This document shows positions 1 through 8,272 of a DNA stretch of 64,000 bases, in pieces (the stretch's first letter is position 1; each line of letters opens with the position of its first letter). Source of the stretch: CAZCPB01 sp044223975 (GTDB lineage: Bacteria > Planctomycetota > Phycisphaerae > Phycisphaerales > UBA1924); NCBI GenBank assembly GCA_044223975.1, contig JBGALI010000019.1, positions 46,313-110,312 on the forward strand, written 5' to 3'. The translations under genes were made by a program, and so were the position numbers. The notes under the pieces are model-generated. The model had not been told where the DNA came from, searched no databases, and worked only from the letters and a program-made list of their open reading frames with translations.

Positions 1-467
1 GGGATGTTCTGGAACGACCCGAGCTCGGCTTGGTAGGCGGTGCGGAACTTCTGGAACTGCTCGTCGGTGACGGCCGCGCCGGCTTGAGGGGTGAAGCCGG
101 TGCGGGCATTCTTGAAGTCACCGGCGTCGATGGCCGTGAGCGACTGGCGCGCGGGCTGCATCATGGGGCCGCTGAAGTAGCTGAGAAACTGGAGGCCGCC
201 GAAGGTCAGCGCGCCCCAGATCATGGTGACGATGAGCCCCAGGACCAGGCCCGAGACGGCCAGCCCCGTGCCGCCGACCCTGCCGCGGGATGAATTGATC
301 CCCACCAGGGCCGAGATCCCGAAGATGACGGCGAGCAGCCCGGTGCCCGGGATGATGCAGATCACGGCACAGATGAGCGCGAGGATCGCCAAGACGCTGG
401 TGCGCTGGGGCGCCAGCGCCAAGTCGGAATCACCCGCGTCCACGCCGTCAAAGTCGTTGGCGTTCAT
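1..467 (-). CDS. DUF4190-like small membrane protein (C-terminus cut by window edge)
   Basis: The gene reads leftward from an ATG at 467 and runs off the left edge, leaving about 155 codons visible. An acidic head of about 20 residues is followed by two strongly hydrophobic segments, near residues 25-55 and 70-95. A short polar loop (NSSRGRVGG) separates them. The glycine-rich hairpin PGTGLLAVIFGISALVGI is typical of DUF4190-type membrane proteins, which have no defined biochemical role. The visible part after the second segment is soluble and polar. It is divergent from the polysaccharide locus that begins at 732, with about 260 bases between them that probably hold both promoters. The family call is by motif recognition only. 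Confidence 0.6.
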   Translation of the reverse strand, partial: MNANDFDGVDAGDSDLALAPQRTSVLAILALICAVICIIPGTGLLAVIFGISALVGINSSRGRVGGTGLAVSGLVLGLIVTMIWGALTFGGLQFLSYFSGPMMQPARQSLTAIDAGDFKNARTGFTPQAGAAVTDEQFQKFRTAYQAELGSFQNI

Positions 468-731
468 GATCGGTGAGGATATCGGGGCGAAGGTGCTGGG
501 GCGAACGGGACCCGGCGCGCCCGTCGGGCGCGCTCATTACCGCTCGCGGGGCCGCGACTTTCACGCCCGAGACCGGGCGCGGCTCGATGGAATGGGGGCG
601 CCGTGCGAACCGGCGCTATCCGCGGCCCGTTCTAGTCAAGTCTGCCGTTGGCCAGTACGATCCCGAATGGGTCCCAATCGTTCGGGCGACCCTTGCCGTC
701 TCCAGAGTTATCGAACGAGGAAACTTCCCGC

Positions 732-2831
732 GTGAGCCACAGTCCGGCACCCCAGTTCGGCGCGGCACCGATGTTCGGTCCCGGGCCCGCGTCCGAAGCG
801 TGGAAGGATGTCCGCGCCCCTGTCAGCGTGGTGATCCCGACGCGGGACGACGAGGCGATCCTGCGCGAGTGCCTGACCACCTGCGGCTGGTGCGACGATG
901 TGCACATCGTCGACTTCGGGTCGATGGACCGCACACGCGAGACCGCGGCTGAGTGCGGGGCGACGGTGCACGCGCTGCGGCGCGAGGACCTGCCGGACCC
1001 CGACCTGCCCGCCGACCGCATCGAGCGGGCGATGCGCGAGCTGGGCCGTGAGATCCGGCCGCGGCACGGCTGGATCCTGCACCTTGAGGCCAACGAGCGC
1101 CTGACACCGGACCTGGTGCGCGCCATCGCGGCGCGCCTGGCGACGCCGCCCGCCGATCGCGTGGTCGGCCTGCCGTGCAAGTTCATTTTCATGGACCGGT
1201 GGCTGAAACAGGCCGCGGGGTACCCGGCGTACGAGCCGCGCCTGTTCCGCACCGACTACGAGCGTCCGGGTGCGCCGCCGGTGTTCTCCGACGCGAACAC
1301 GGTGCACGAGCCGTTCATTCACTTCGGGTTCATCAAGGGGATCGCCGACTGGCTGCAGCGGTGCAACCAGCTCTCGGCGTCGCAGGCGGCGCGGATCCAC
1401 GCGGGGGTGCACCGCTCGGGCGACCCGGCGCTGAAAACGCGGAGCCCGTCGTGGACGTTCCTGCGTTCGTGGCTGCTGGGGCTGGGATGCCTCGACGGCA
1501 GCCCGGGGCTGACGTACTGCGTGCTGCGGGCGTACTACGAGTACCAGGTCGCGCTGAAGGTGCGGGAGATGGAGCTGGGTTTGGCACCGCCGCCGCCGGC
1601 GCCGGTGTTCCCCAAGGGTGACGCGCCGGCGCGGGCGCCCGAGCCCGCGCCGACCGACGTGGTGGTCAGCGAACGGGCCCCCGCGCGGGTGCGGCCGGGG
1701 ACAGCGGACATGCCCCCGGCGCCGTGGGAGCGCTTCGGCTCGATGGTGCGGCCAGGGCAGCGGGTGATCGTGACGGGCGGGTCGGGGTTCATCGGGACCA
1801 ACGTCGTCGAGTTCTACCACCAGGCGGGCGCGGAGGTGATCAGCCTGGACTTCCAGGCGCCCCGCAACCCGGCCCACCAGCGGTTCTGGCGGAACGTCAA
1901 CATCTGCAACCTCGACGCGTACAACCGCGTGGTGCGCGACTTTGAGCCCGAGCTGTTCCTGCACCTTGCGGCGCGGACCGACCTGGACGAGAAGCGGGAC
2001 ATCAAGGGCTACGCGGCCAACACGGTCGGGGTCGAGAACACGCTCAAGGCGCTCGAGGGCCTCAAGAGCGTGAAGCGGATCATCATCACCAGCTCGCAGC
2101 TGGTCTGCCGCCCCGGCTACGTGCCCAAGAACTACGAGGACTACGCGCCGCACACGCTGTACGGGCAGAGCAAGGTGCAGACGGAGCTGATCACGCGGGC
2201 GTGGAAGAACGCGCCCTGCCCGTGGACGCTGATCCGCCCCACGTCGATCTGGGGGCCGTGGTTCCACATCCCGTACAAGACATTCTTCCTCGCCGTCGCC
2301 GAGCGCAAGTACATGCACCAGCGCGGCGTCAACCCGATCCGCAGCTTCGGGTTCGTCTACAACGGCGTCTTCGAGTACGCGGCGATGACGCTCGCGCCCG
2401 AGCGCGACGTCGACCGCCAGACGTTCTATCTCTCCAACGCCGAGCCGATCAAGGTGCGCGAGTGGGCCAACATGATCCAGCAGGAGATGGGGATCAAGCC
2501 CCTGCGCGAGATCCCGCTGAGCTACCTCGTCGCCGCGGCCAAGGTCGGCGACGCGTGCCAGGCCGTGGGGTGGAAGAACCCGCCCCTGACCAGCTTCCGG
2601 CTCAAGAACCTCACCGGCGACAACACGTGCGACATGACGCCGGTGACGCGGATCATCGGGGACATGCCGTACTCGGTCGAGGAGGGCGTGCGCGTCACGG
2701 TCGACTGGATGCGGCGCGAGGGATCCCTGCCGCGGTCGCGGGGACGCGCGGTGGCGGCCCTTCCCGCGCCCGCCGCGCCGGAGCGCGCGGTTCACGCGAT
2801 CGAGACGGGCGCGCCGGGCGCCGGGACGTGA
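732..2831 (+). CDS. Fusion: GT2 glycosyltransferase-like domain plus NAD-dependent epimerase/dehydratase (SDR)
   Basis: A protein of about 699 residues with two enzyme domains. Residues about 30-270 resemble WaaE/KdtX-type family 2 glycosyltransferases (SVVIPTRDD near residue 31). The usual LDADE metal-binding motif reads LEANE near residue 118, and the QNW element seen in the related gene at 5857 is absent, so this domain may be inactive or altered. A Pro/Ala-rich linker leads to an extended SDR domain with the nucleotide-binding loop GGSGFIG near residue 349 and the YxxxK pair YGQSK near 477. SDR enzymes of this type epimerise or reduce nucleotide sugars or related substrates; the substrate here is not visible. 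The GTG at 732 is preferred because GAGG lies about 11 bases upstream; ATG 771 is an alternative. It is the first gene of the exopolysaccharide locus. Confidence 0.85.
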   Translation: MSHSPAPQFGAAPMFGPGPASEAWKDVRAPVSVVIPTRDDEAILRECLTTCGWCDDVHIVDFGSMDRTRETAAECGATVHALRREDLPDPDLPADRIERAMRELGREIRPRHGWILHLEANERLTPDLVRAIAARLATPPADRVVGLPCKFIFMDRWLKQAAGYPAYEPRLFRTDYERPGAPPVFSDANTVHEPFIHFGFIKGIADWLQRCNQLSASQAARIHAGVHRSGDPALKTRSPSWTFLRSWLLGLGCLDGSPGLTYCVLRAYYEYQVALKVREMELGLAPPPPAPVFPKGDAPARAPEPAPTDVVVSERAPARVRPGTADMPPAPWERFGSMVRPGQRVIVTGGSGFIGTNVVEFYHQAGAEVISLDFQAPRNPAHQRFWRNVNICNLDAYNRVVRDFEPELFLHLAARTDLDEKRDIKGYAANTVGVENTLKALEGLKSVKRIIITSSQLVCRPGYVPKNYEDYAPHTLYGQSKVQTELITRAWKNAPCPWTLIRPTSIWGPWFHIPYKTFFLAVAERKYMHQRGVNPIRSFGFVYNGVFEYAAMTLAPERDVDRQTFYLSNAEPIKVREWANMIQQEMGIKPLREIPLSYLVAAAKVGDACQAVGWKNPPLTSFRLKNLTGDNTCDMTPVTRIIGDMPYSVEEGVRVTVDWMRREGSLPRSRGRAVAALPAPAAPERAVHAIETGAPGAGT

Positions 2832-2865
2832 GGGTGGTGACGCCGCCGCGGGGCGCCGCGGGCGT

Positions 2866-3450
2866 GTGGGGGTGACAGTGACCGAACCGGCGCACGTCGA
2901 CATCTCCAAGGCTCCGAGCCCGCACTCCTTGGGGCACCGGGCGGGGCGCGCCGCGTGGGGGATCGTCTGGACGTTGCTCTTTCGTCCCTCGCCGCGTTCG
3001 TTCCACCGTTGGCGCGCGATGCTGCTGCGGCTCTTTGGCGCCAAGGTCTCGATGAAGGCCCGCGTGTACCCGCGCTGCCGCGTGTGGGCGCCGTGGAACC
3101 TGGTGATGGACGACTACGCCACGCTGGGCGAGGACGTCGACTGCTACTGCGTGGCGCCGATCACGCTGGGGGCGCACGCGGTCGTCAGCCAGTACTGCTA
3201 CCTGTGCGCCGCGACGCACGACTTTGACCTGCCCAAGCGCCCGCTGGTGACCAGGCCCATCACTATCGGGGCCCAGTGCTGGCTGGCGGCGGACGTCTTC
3301 GTGGGGCCGGGAGTGACCATCGGCGAGGGCTCGGTCGTGGGGGCGCGGAGCAGCGTGTTCGACGACCTGCCTCCGTGGCAGATCTGCCACGGCACGCCCG
3401 CGCGGCCGGTCCGGGCTCGGGTGCTCAAAGAACCCGGTGCGTCGCCGTGA
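2866..3450 (+). CDS. WcaF-like hexapeptide-repeat O-acetyltransferase
   Basis: A protein of about 194 residues of the left-handed beta-helix acyltransferase class. The N-terminal third carries a membrane-proximal stretch (RAAWGIVWTLLF). From about residue 80 the sequence falls into hexapeptide turns (ITLGAHAVVSQYCYL, PITIGAQCWLAADVFVGPGV) and ends with the conserved C-terminal CHGTPARPVRAR. Length and layout match the putative colanic acid acetyltransferase WcaF group, which transfers acetyl from acetyl-CoA to a sugar hydroxyl. The start is one of three close in-frame GTGs (2866, 2872, 2878). Its stop codon overlaps the GTG of the next gene in a GTGA junction, so the two are probably translationally coupled. 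Confidence 0.85.
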   Translation: MGVTVTEPAHVDISKAPSPHSLGHRAGRAAWGIVWTLLFRPSPRSFHRWRAMLLRLFGAKVSMKARVYPRCRVWAPWNLVMDDYATLGEDVDCYCVAPITLGAHAVVSQYCYLCAATHDFDLPKRPLVTRPITIGAQCWLAADVFVGPGVTIGEGSVVGARSSVFDDLPPWQICHGTPARPVRARVLKEPGASP

Positions 3451-4625
3451 AGATCCTCCACTACCACCGCAACATCCGCCTCGAGAAGGGCGGGGTGGTG
3501 AGGTTCGTGCTCGACGTGTGCGCCGCCATGGCCGCGCGAGGGCACGAAGTCACGCTCGCATCGCCCGACATCACCGACGTGCCCGCGGCATGGACCCGGG
3601 GTGCGAGCGGGATGCCCGGGGTCGTGCAACTCCCGGCGCCGCTGCCTCGCCTTGGAGTCTGGGGGCCGGCGGGGATGCACCGGGCCCGCGCGGCGCTCGC
3701 GGGCGTTGATGTGGCGCACCTGCACGGGGCGTGGATGCCGACCAACGTGCAACTGGGCCGCGCGGCTGAGCGGCTCGGCGTTCCCTATGTCATGAGCCCG
3801 CACGGGATGCTCGACGACTGGTGCACGTCGCAAAGCGCTTCGAAGAAGAGGCTGTTCCACGCGCTAGCCGGGAAGCGGCTTTTCACGCACGCCGCGGCCG
3901 TGCACTGCACGGCGCAGGCGGAACTCGACCAGTCGCAGAAGTGGTTCCCCGGCGCACGCACTGCGGTGATCCCGCTCCTGATCGACATGGACCAATTCCG
4001 CACGCCCCCTGGACCGGAGGAGGCACGCTCGGCGTTCCCGCGTCCGCTCGCGCGAGCGCCGACGGTTTTGTTTTTGTCGCGCCTGCACCCCAAGAAGGGC
4101 GTCGAGGTGCTGATCGACGCGGTCGCGGCGCTCAAGTCGCGCGGCGTCGATTGCAACCTTCTCATCGCCGGGTCGGGCGACGGAAGCTACGCCGCGGCGC
4201 TGGGACGCCGCGTCGGCGAGCGGGGCATCACGGATCGGACGCGTTTCCTGGGCATGGTGACGGGTCGGCTGAAGGTGTCGCTGTTCCAGTCGGCCGATGT
4301 CTTGGCACTCCCCACCAGCCAGGAGAACTTCGGCCTGGCGCTCGCGGAGGCGATGGCGTGCGGCGTGCCCGCGGTAACGACCAAGGGCGTCGACATCTGG
4401 CCGGAGCTTGAGGCCAGCGGGGGCGCGGTGCTCTGCGAGGCGATGCCCGAGGCGTTCGCCGCGGCGCTCGAGCGGGTGCTCGGCGATCCGGGCGCGCGGG
4501 CACGCCTATCGGACGCGGCGCGGGCGTGGGCCGCTGGTTATCTCGATCCGCGGAGCGTGGCGCTGCAGTACGAACGGCTGTACGACGACATTCGTAGACG
4601 GGCCGGGGAGGCCGTGACGGCGTGA
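3447..4625 (+). CDS. GT4 family glycosyltransferase, first of three paralogues
   Basis: A GT-B fold retaining glycosyltransferase of 392 residues that would add a sugar from a nucleotide donor to the growing repeat unit on the cytoplasmic face. The N-terminal half opens with KILHYHRNIRLEKGGVVRF, and the acceptor-side histidine motif is MSPHGMLDDW. The C-terminal half holds VLFLSRLHPKKG and the donor-binding EX7E element ENFGLALAEAMACG near residues 293-301. The GTG start at 3447 overlaps the acetyltransferase stop, and the end overlaps the next gene's start in the same way. It is closely similar to 4622-5779 and less so to 6770-8059, which points to tandem duplication. Donor and linkage cannot be read from sequence. 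Confidence 0.9.
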   Translation: MKILHYHRNIRLEKGGVVRFVLDVCAAMAARGHEVTLASPDITDVPAAWTRGASGMPGVVQLPAPLPRLGVWGPAGMHRARAALAGVDVAHLHGAWMPTNVQLGRAAERLGVPYVMSPHGMLDDWCTSQSASKKRLFHALAGKRLFTHAAAVHCTAQAELDQSQKWFPGARTAVIPLLIDMDQFRTPPGPEEARSAFPRPLARAPTVLFLSRLHPKKGVEVLIDAVAALKSRGVDCNLLIAGSGDGSYAAALGRRVGERGITDRTRFLGMVTGRLKVSLFQSADVLALPTSQENFGLALAEAMACGVPAVTTKGVDIWPELEASGGAVLCEAMPEAFAAALERVLGDPGARARLSDAARAWAAGYLDPRSVALQYERLYDDIRRRAGEAVTA

Positions 4626-5779
4626 GGGTCTTTCATTACCAGCGTGACATGCGGCTCAAGGGCGGCGGGGTCGTCCGCTTCGTGCTCGACGTTGCCGCGG
4701 CGGTCGCGGCGCGGGGGCACGAGGTCGTGCTGGCAACGCCGGACGTCTCGGACCTGCCGGCGGAGTGGAAGGCCGGGACGCCGGGGCTGCCGCGGGCGCT
4801 GAAGCTACCGATGCCGGACCTGCCGATGGACCTGTGGGGGCCGGGGGCGCTGCGTGAGGTTCGTGGCGCGATGGCGGAATCCGGGGTTGTGCACATCCAC
4901 GGCGTGTGGTGGCCGACCAACGTGCAGATCGCCCGTACGGCCGACGCTCTCGGAGTGCCGTACGTCATCACGCCGCACGGCATGTTCGACGACGTCGCCG
5001 TCGCGCAGAAGCCCGGGAAGAAGAAACTGTTCCATGCCCTGGTGGGGCGCCGGCTGTTCGAGCGCGCGGCGCTCGTCCACGTCACGGCGCAAGGAGAGCT
5101 GAACCAGACGCACAAATGGTTCCACGCGCCACGCACCGCGATCGTGCCGCCGGTGATCGATCTTCATCTTTTTCGTGAGCTCCCGGGCCCCGACGAGGCC
5201 CGCGCCGCGTTCGCGCCCCCGCTGGCGTCGGCGCCCGTGGTGCTGTTCCTGTCCCGCGTCCACCCGCAGAAATGCCCGGAGATCCTGGTCGACGCGGTCG
5301 CCCTCCTGAAGCAGCGTGGCGTGGATTGCAACCTCGTGATCGCCGGGCCGGGCGAGCCCGCGTACATCGACAGCCTGAAGAGGCGCGCCGCGGAGCGAGG
5401 GGTGGCGGATCGAACCCTTTGTCCCGGCATGGTGGGCGGGCGGCTCAAGGTGTCGCTGTACCAGTTGGCGACGATCTTTGCCCTTCCCAGCCCCCAGGAG
5501 AGCTTCGGGCTGGTCATGACCGAGGCCATGTCGTGCGGAACGCCGGTGGTCACCACCGACTCCATCGACATCACCCCGGAGCTCCGCGCCAGCGGCGCGG
5601 CGGAGACCGTTCCGGGCAACGCCGAGGCCTTCGCCGGGGCGCTGCAAGGGTTGCTGGCCGCGCCGGAGCGGCGGTCGCAACTGGCCGCCGCAGCCCGGGC
5701 GTGGCTCAGCAACTATCTCGACCCCGTGGCGGTCGCGGTGCAATACGAGACCATGTACGCCGACATTTGCAAGGGATGA
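4622..5779 (+). CDS. GT4 family glycosyltransferase, second paralogue
   Basis: A GT-B glycosyltransferase of 385 residues, closely related to the gene just upstream; the two N-termini align almost residue for residue (RVFHYQRDMRLKGGGVVRF). Conserved elements are the ITPHGMFDDV motif, VLFLSRVHPQKCPEILVDA and the EX7E element ESFGLVMTEAMSCG near residues 293-301, so the catalytic features look intact. Translation starts at GTG 4622, overlapping the upstream stop in a GTGA junction, so stoichiometric expression with its paralogue is likely. Sequence divergence in the N-terminal acceptor half suggests a different acceptor from its neighbour, but this is inference. Confidence 0.9.
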   Translation: MRVFHYQRDMRLKGGGVVRFVLDVAAAVAARGHEVVLATPDVSDLPAEWKAGTPGLPRALKLPMPDLPMDLWGPGALREVRGAMAESGVVHIHGVWWPTNVQIARTADALGVPYVITPHGMFDDVAVAQKPGKKKLFHALVGRRLFERAALVHVTAQGELNQTHKWFHAPRTAIVPPVIDLHLFRELPGPDEARAAFAPPLASAPVVLFLSRVHPQKCPEILVDAVALLKQRGVDCNLVIAGPGEPAYIDSLKRRAAERGVADRTLCPGMVGGRLKVSLYQLATIFALPSPQESFGLVMTEAMSCGTPVVTTDSIDITPELRASGAAETVPGNAEAFAGALQGLLAAPERRSQLAAAARAWLSNYLDPVAVAVQYETMYADICKG

Positions 5780-5856
5780 AGGGGTCGGGTGCCGCGCGCC
5801 CGCCCCGGCCCGATATACCCTGTCCCGTCGGTTGGCCGCGACACGCCGGAGCATCC

Positions 5857-6690
5857 ATGTCTGTTTCGATCTTCATCCAGACCCTGAACGAAGAGCAGAA
5901 CCTGCCGGGCTGCCTCGAGAGCGTCTCTTGGGCCGACGACGTGGTGGTGCTCGACTCGTATTCAGCGGACGGCACTGAGCGCATCTGCCGCGAGCGCGGG
6001 TGCCGGTTCTTCCAGCGCCGCTACGACGGGCGCGGCCCGCACCAGAACTGGGCGATGGAGAACATCGACTGGAAGCACCGCTGGGTGTTCTACCTCGACG
6101 CCGACGAGCGGATGACGCCGGAGCTGAAGGAAGAGATCCTGGCGATCGCCAACGACGCGGCAGAGAAGCGCGTGGCGTTCTTCTGCGGTCGGCGCAACTA
6201 CTTCATGAACCGCTGGATCCGCTGGTCCATGCCCCCGGGGCACATCATGCGGTTCTTCCAGCCGCCGTACATCCGCTTCCAGCGCCTGGCCAACCCGACC
6301 CCCGTGATCGAGGGCGACTACGGGTACCTGACGCGCCACTTCGTGCACTACAACTTCAGCAAGGGGATCGGCGAGTGGTTCGACCGGCACAACCGGTACT
6401 CGACCTACGAGGCGATCGAGACCGTCAAGGCGCTGCGCGAGTCGCCCGTGCACCTGCGGAACCTGATCTCGACCGACCCGATCTCCCGACGGCTGGAGCT
6501 CAAGAACCTGTCGCACCGGCTGCCGGCCCTGCCGGTCCTGAAGTTCCTGTACATGTACCTGCTGAAGCTGGGCATCCTCGACGGGCTGCCCGGCGCCACG
6601 TACTGCGTGCTGCAGTCGTGGTACCAGTACCAGATCGGGCTCAAGGTTCGAGAATTGCAGCGCGCCGCCCGCGGTCTGACGCCGGGCTGA
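5857..6690 (+). CDS. WaaE/KdtX-like GT2 glycosyltransferase
   Basis: A family 2 (GT-A fold, inverting) glycosyltransferase of 277 residues starting at ATG 5857. It has SVSIFIQTLNEEQNLPGCL at the N-terminus, VVVLDSYSADGT, the motif HQNWAMENI, and an intact FYLDADERMTPEL metal-binding DxD near residue 81. The C-terminal third is hydrophobic and aromatic (FLYMYLLKLGILDG, SWYQYQIGLKVREL), a membrane-interface region typical of the WaaE group that adds a sugar to LPS-core or lipid-linked acceptors. The same C-terminal region is recognisable in the GT2 half of the fusion at 732, so the two are paralogues, this one with the catalytic motifs preserved. Confidence 0.9.
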   Translation: MSVSIFIQTLNEEQNLPGCLESVSWADDVVVLDSYSADGTERICRERGCRFFQRRYDGRGPHQNWAMENIDWKHRWVFYLDADERMTPELKEEILAIANDAAEKRVAFFCGRRNYFMNRWIRWSMPPGHIMRFFQPPYIRFQRLANPTPVIEGDYGYLTRHFVHYNFSKGIGEWFDRHNRYSTYEAIETVKALRESPVHLRNLISTDPISRRLELKNLSHRLPALPVLKFLYMYLLKLGILDGLPGATYCVLQSWYQYQIGLKVRELQRAARGLTPG

Positions 6691-6769
6691 CGCGCCCGGC
6701 GCGCAAACTTCGCGAGCCGCTAGCGCACCTTGAACGAAGCCTGAGCGCGGGTCTTTGTACGTTGGACGC

Positions 6770-8059
6770 ATGATCGCGTCCGCATCTGACCGCACCGAGG
6801 TGCGGGCTTCGACCGTTGAGACTCGCCCGGACCCGCCCCGGTCGAGGACGCGCGGACTGAAGGTCCTGCACTTCCTTCCCCTGATGCGGCTGCAGATGGG
6901 GGGTCCGGTTCGCGCGGTGATCGACCTGGCCGAATCCATGGCCGCGCGCGGGCACGAGGTGGACGTGGCGGCGTGCGACTACGCGGACTGCCCGGCGCAC
7001 TGGGTGCGCGACGGCGCTGGCTCCGATACGCCGCGGCTGGTCCGGTACGTTCCCGGCTCGCTCCCCGGCCCGCTGTTCACGCCGCACCAGCTCCTTCGCT
7101 TCTCGCGCATGCTGGAGCGCTACGACGCGGTGCACTTTCACAGCATCTGGCGCCCGTCGATCCTGCAGCTTGCCCCGGCCGCGGAGCGGGCCGGGTCCCC
7201 CTACATCGTGAGCGCGCGGGGGATGCTCGACGAGTGGCCGATGGAGCAGAAGCGCCTGAAGAAGCGGATCTACCTTGCCATGGGCGGATCGAAAGTGCTG
7301 GCCCGGGCCGGGTGGGTGCACTGCACCGCGGCGGCCGAAGAACGCCAGGCGAAACGATGGATCGGGAACGGGCGGGCGATCGTGATCCCGAACTTCATGA
7401 GCCTGCGCCCGTTCGTGGACCCGCCGCGCCCGGAAGTGGCGCTGCGGGCGCTGGACATCCCCGACGACGGCGTGCCGATGGTCCTGTTCCTCAGCCGCGT
7501 GGTGCACAACAAGGGACCCGACATCCTGATCCGCGCGGCTTCGATCCTGGCGGCACGGGGTGTGTTGTTCAGGGTGGTGGTGGCGGGCGATGGAGATCCC
7601 AAGTACGTGGCCGACATGAAGGCCCTTGCCGCGGGGCTGGGGCTGGCGGACCGGGTGCGCTTTGTGGGCATGGTCGGCGGGGAGCTCAAGCTGTCTCTGT
7701 TGTCGGCCGCAACGGTGATGGCCCTGCCCACGTGCCAGGAGAACTTCGGTTTCGTGTTCTTCGAAGCGCTGGCGTGCGGCACGCCCGTGCTGACGTCCAA
7801 CCTCGTGGACACTGCCGCGGAGCTCGAGGCCGGCGGCGGCACCCTGCTTGCGGACCTTTCTGACGAGGCGTTTGCGGAGAGGCTCCGTGATCTGCTCTCC
7901 GATCGCGAGCGTGCCCGGTCGAGGGGAGCCCTCGGGAGGCGGTGGGTGTTCAAGTACCTGAGCCCCGAACCTCTGCTGAAGAGGTTCGAATCGCTCTACC
8001 AAACCGCGGGCGAACGCCGGTTCCGGAACCCGGAACCAACTGCGGCGTGCGCCTGGTAG
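6770..8059 (+). CDS. GT4 family glycosyltransferase, third paralogue
   Basis: A GT-B glycosyltransferase of 429 residues with an extra Arg/Ser-rich N-terminal extension of about 30 residues before KVLHFLPLMRLQMGGPVRA. It keeps VSARGMLDEWPMEQ, VLFLSRVVHNKGPDILIRA and the EX7E element ENFGFVFFEALACG near residues 324-332. It is more diverged from the other two GT4 genes than they are from each other. ATG 6770 is favoured over an upstream TTG. No Shine-Dalgarno is evident, and a TACGTT hexamer ends 7 bases before the ATG, which would fit a leaderless message. A gap of about 80 bases from the GT2 gene means it could be a separate unit. Confidence 0.88.
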   Translation: MIASASDRTEVRASTVETRPDPPRSRTRGLKVLHFLPLMRLQMGGPVRAVIDLAESMAARGHEVDVAACDYADCPAHWVRDGAGSDTPRLVRYVPGSLPGPLFTPHQLLRFSRMLERYDAVHFHSIWRPSILQLAPAAERAGSPYIVSARGMLDEWPMEQKRLKKRIYLAMGGSKVLARAGWVHCTAAAEERQAKRWIGNGRAIVIPNFMSLRPFVDPPRPEVALRALDIPDDGVPMVLFLSRVVHNKGPDILIRAASILAARGVLFRVVVAGDGDPKYVADMKALAAGLGLADRVRFVGMVGGELKLSLLSAATVMALPTCQENFGFVFFEALACGTPVLTSNLVDTAAELEAGGGTLLADLSDEAFAERLRDLLSDRERARSRGALGRRWVFKYLSPEPLLKRFESLYQTAGERRFRNPEPTAACAW

Positions 8060-8160
8060 GGGGTCCCGGGTCCCCGCGTCTGAAGAAATCCTGAGACGAC
8101 CGATTGCAACTGTCAGAAGCGGCAGGCGTTGTATTCTGCCGATTGCTATCTTCTCCTGCA

Positions 8161-8181
8161 CTGAGACAGCGCTCGTCTCAG
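8161..8181 (+). promoter_or_regulatory. Inverted repeat (7-bp arms) in the leader of the kinase-methyltransferase gene
   Basis: CTGAGAC at 8161-8167 and GTCTCAG at 8175-8181 form a perfect 7-bp stem with a 7-base loop. A further direct copy of CTGAGAC lies near 8091. The hairpin sits between the end of the third GT4 gene and the start of the kinase-methyltransferase gene, about 30 bases before a strong AGGGAGG. It could be an operator half-site pair, an RNA hairpin that modulates translation, or an attenuator. No T-tract follows, so it is not a simple terminator. Confidence 0.35.
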
Positions 8182-8272
8182 GGGGAGAAGCACCGGCCGT
8201 AGGGAGGACCGTCTGTCCGAAGATACTCGTTCGATAGAGGAACTTCCTCCGGCTCCCGGTGTTGCGGGGGAG

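Noticed and set aside
223..952. Overlapping + strand frames before the GT2-SDR fusion
   Set aside because: They overlap the DUF4190-like gene on the other strand or the start of the fusion in the wrong frame, with no coding character.
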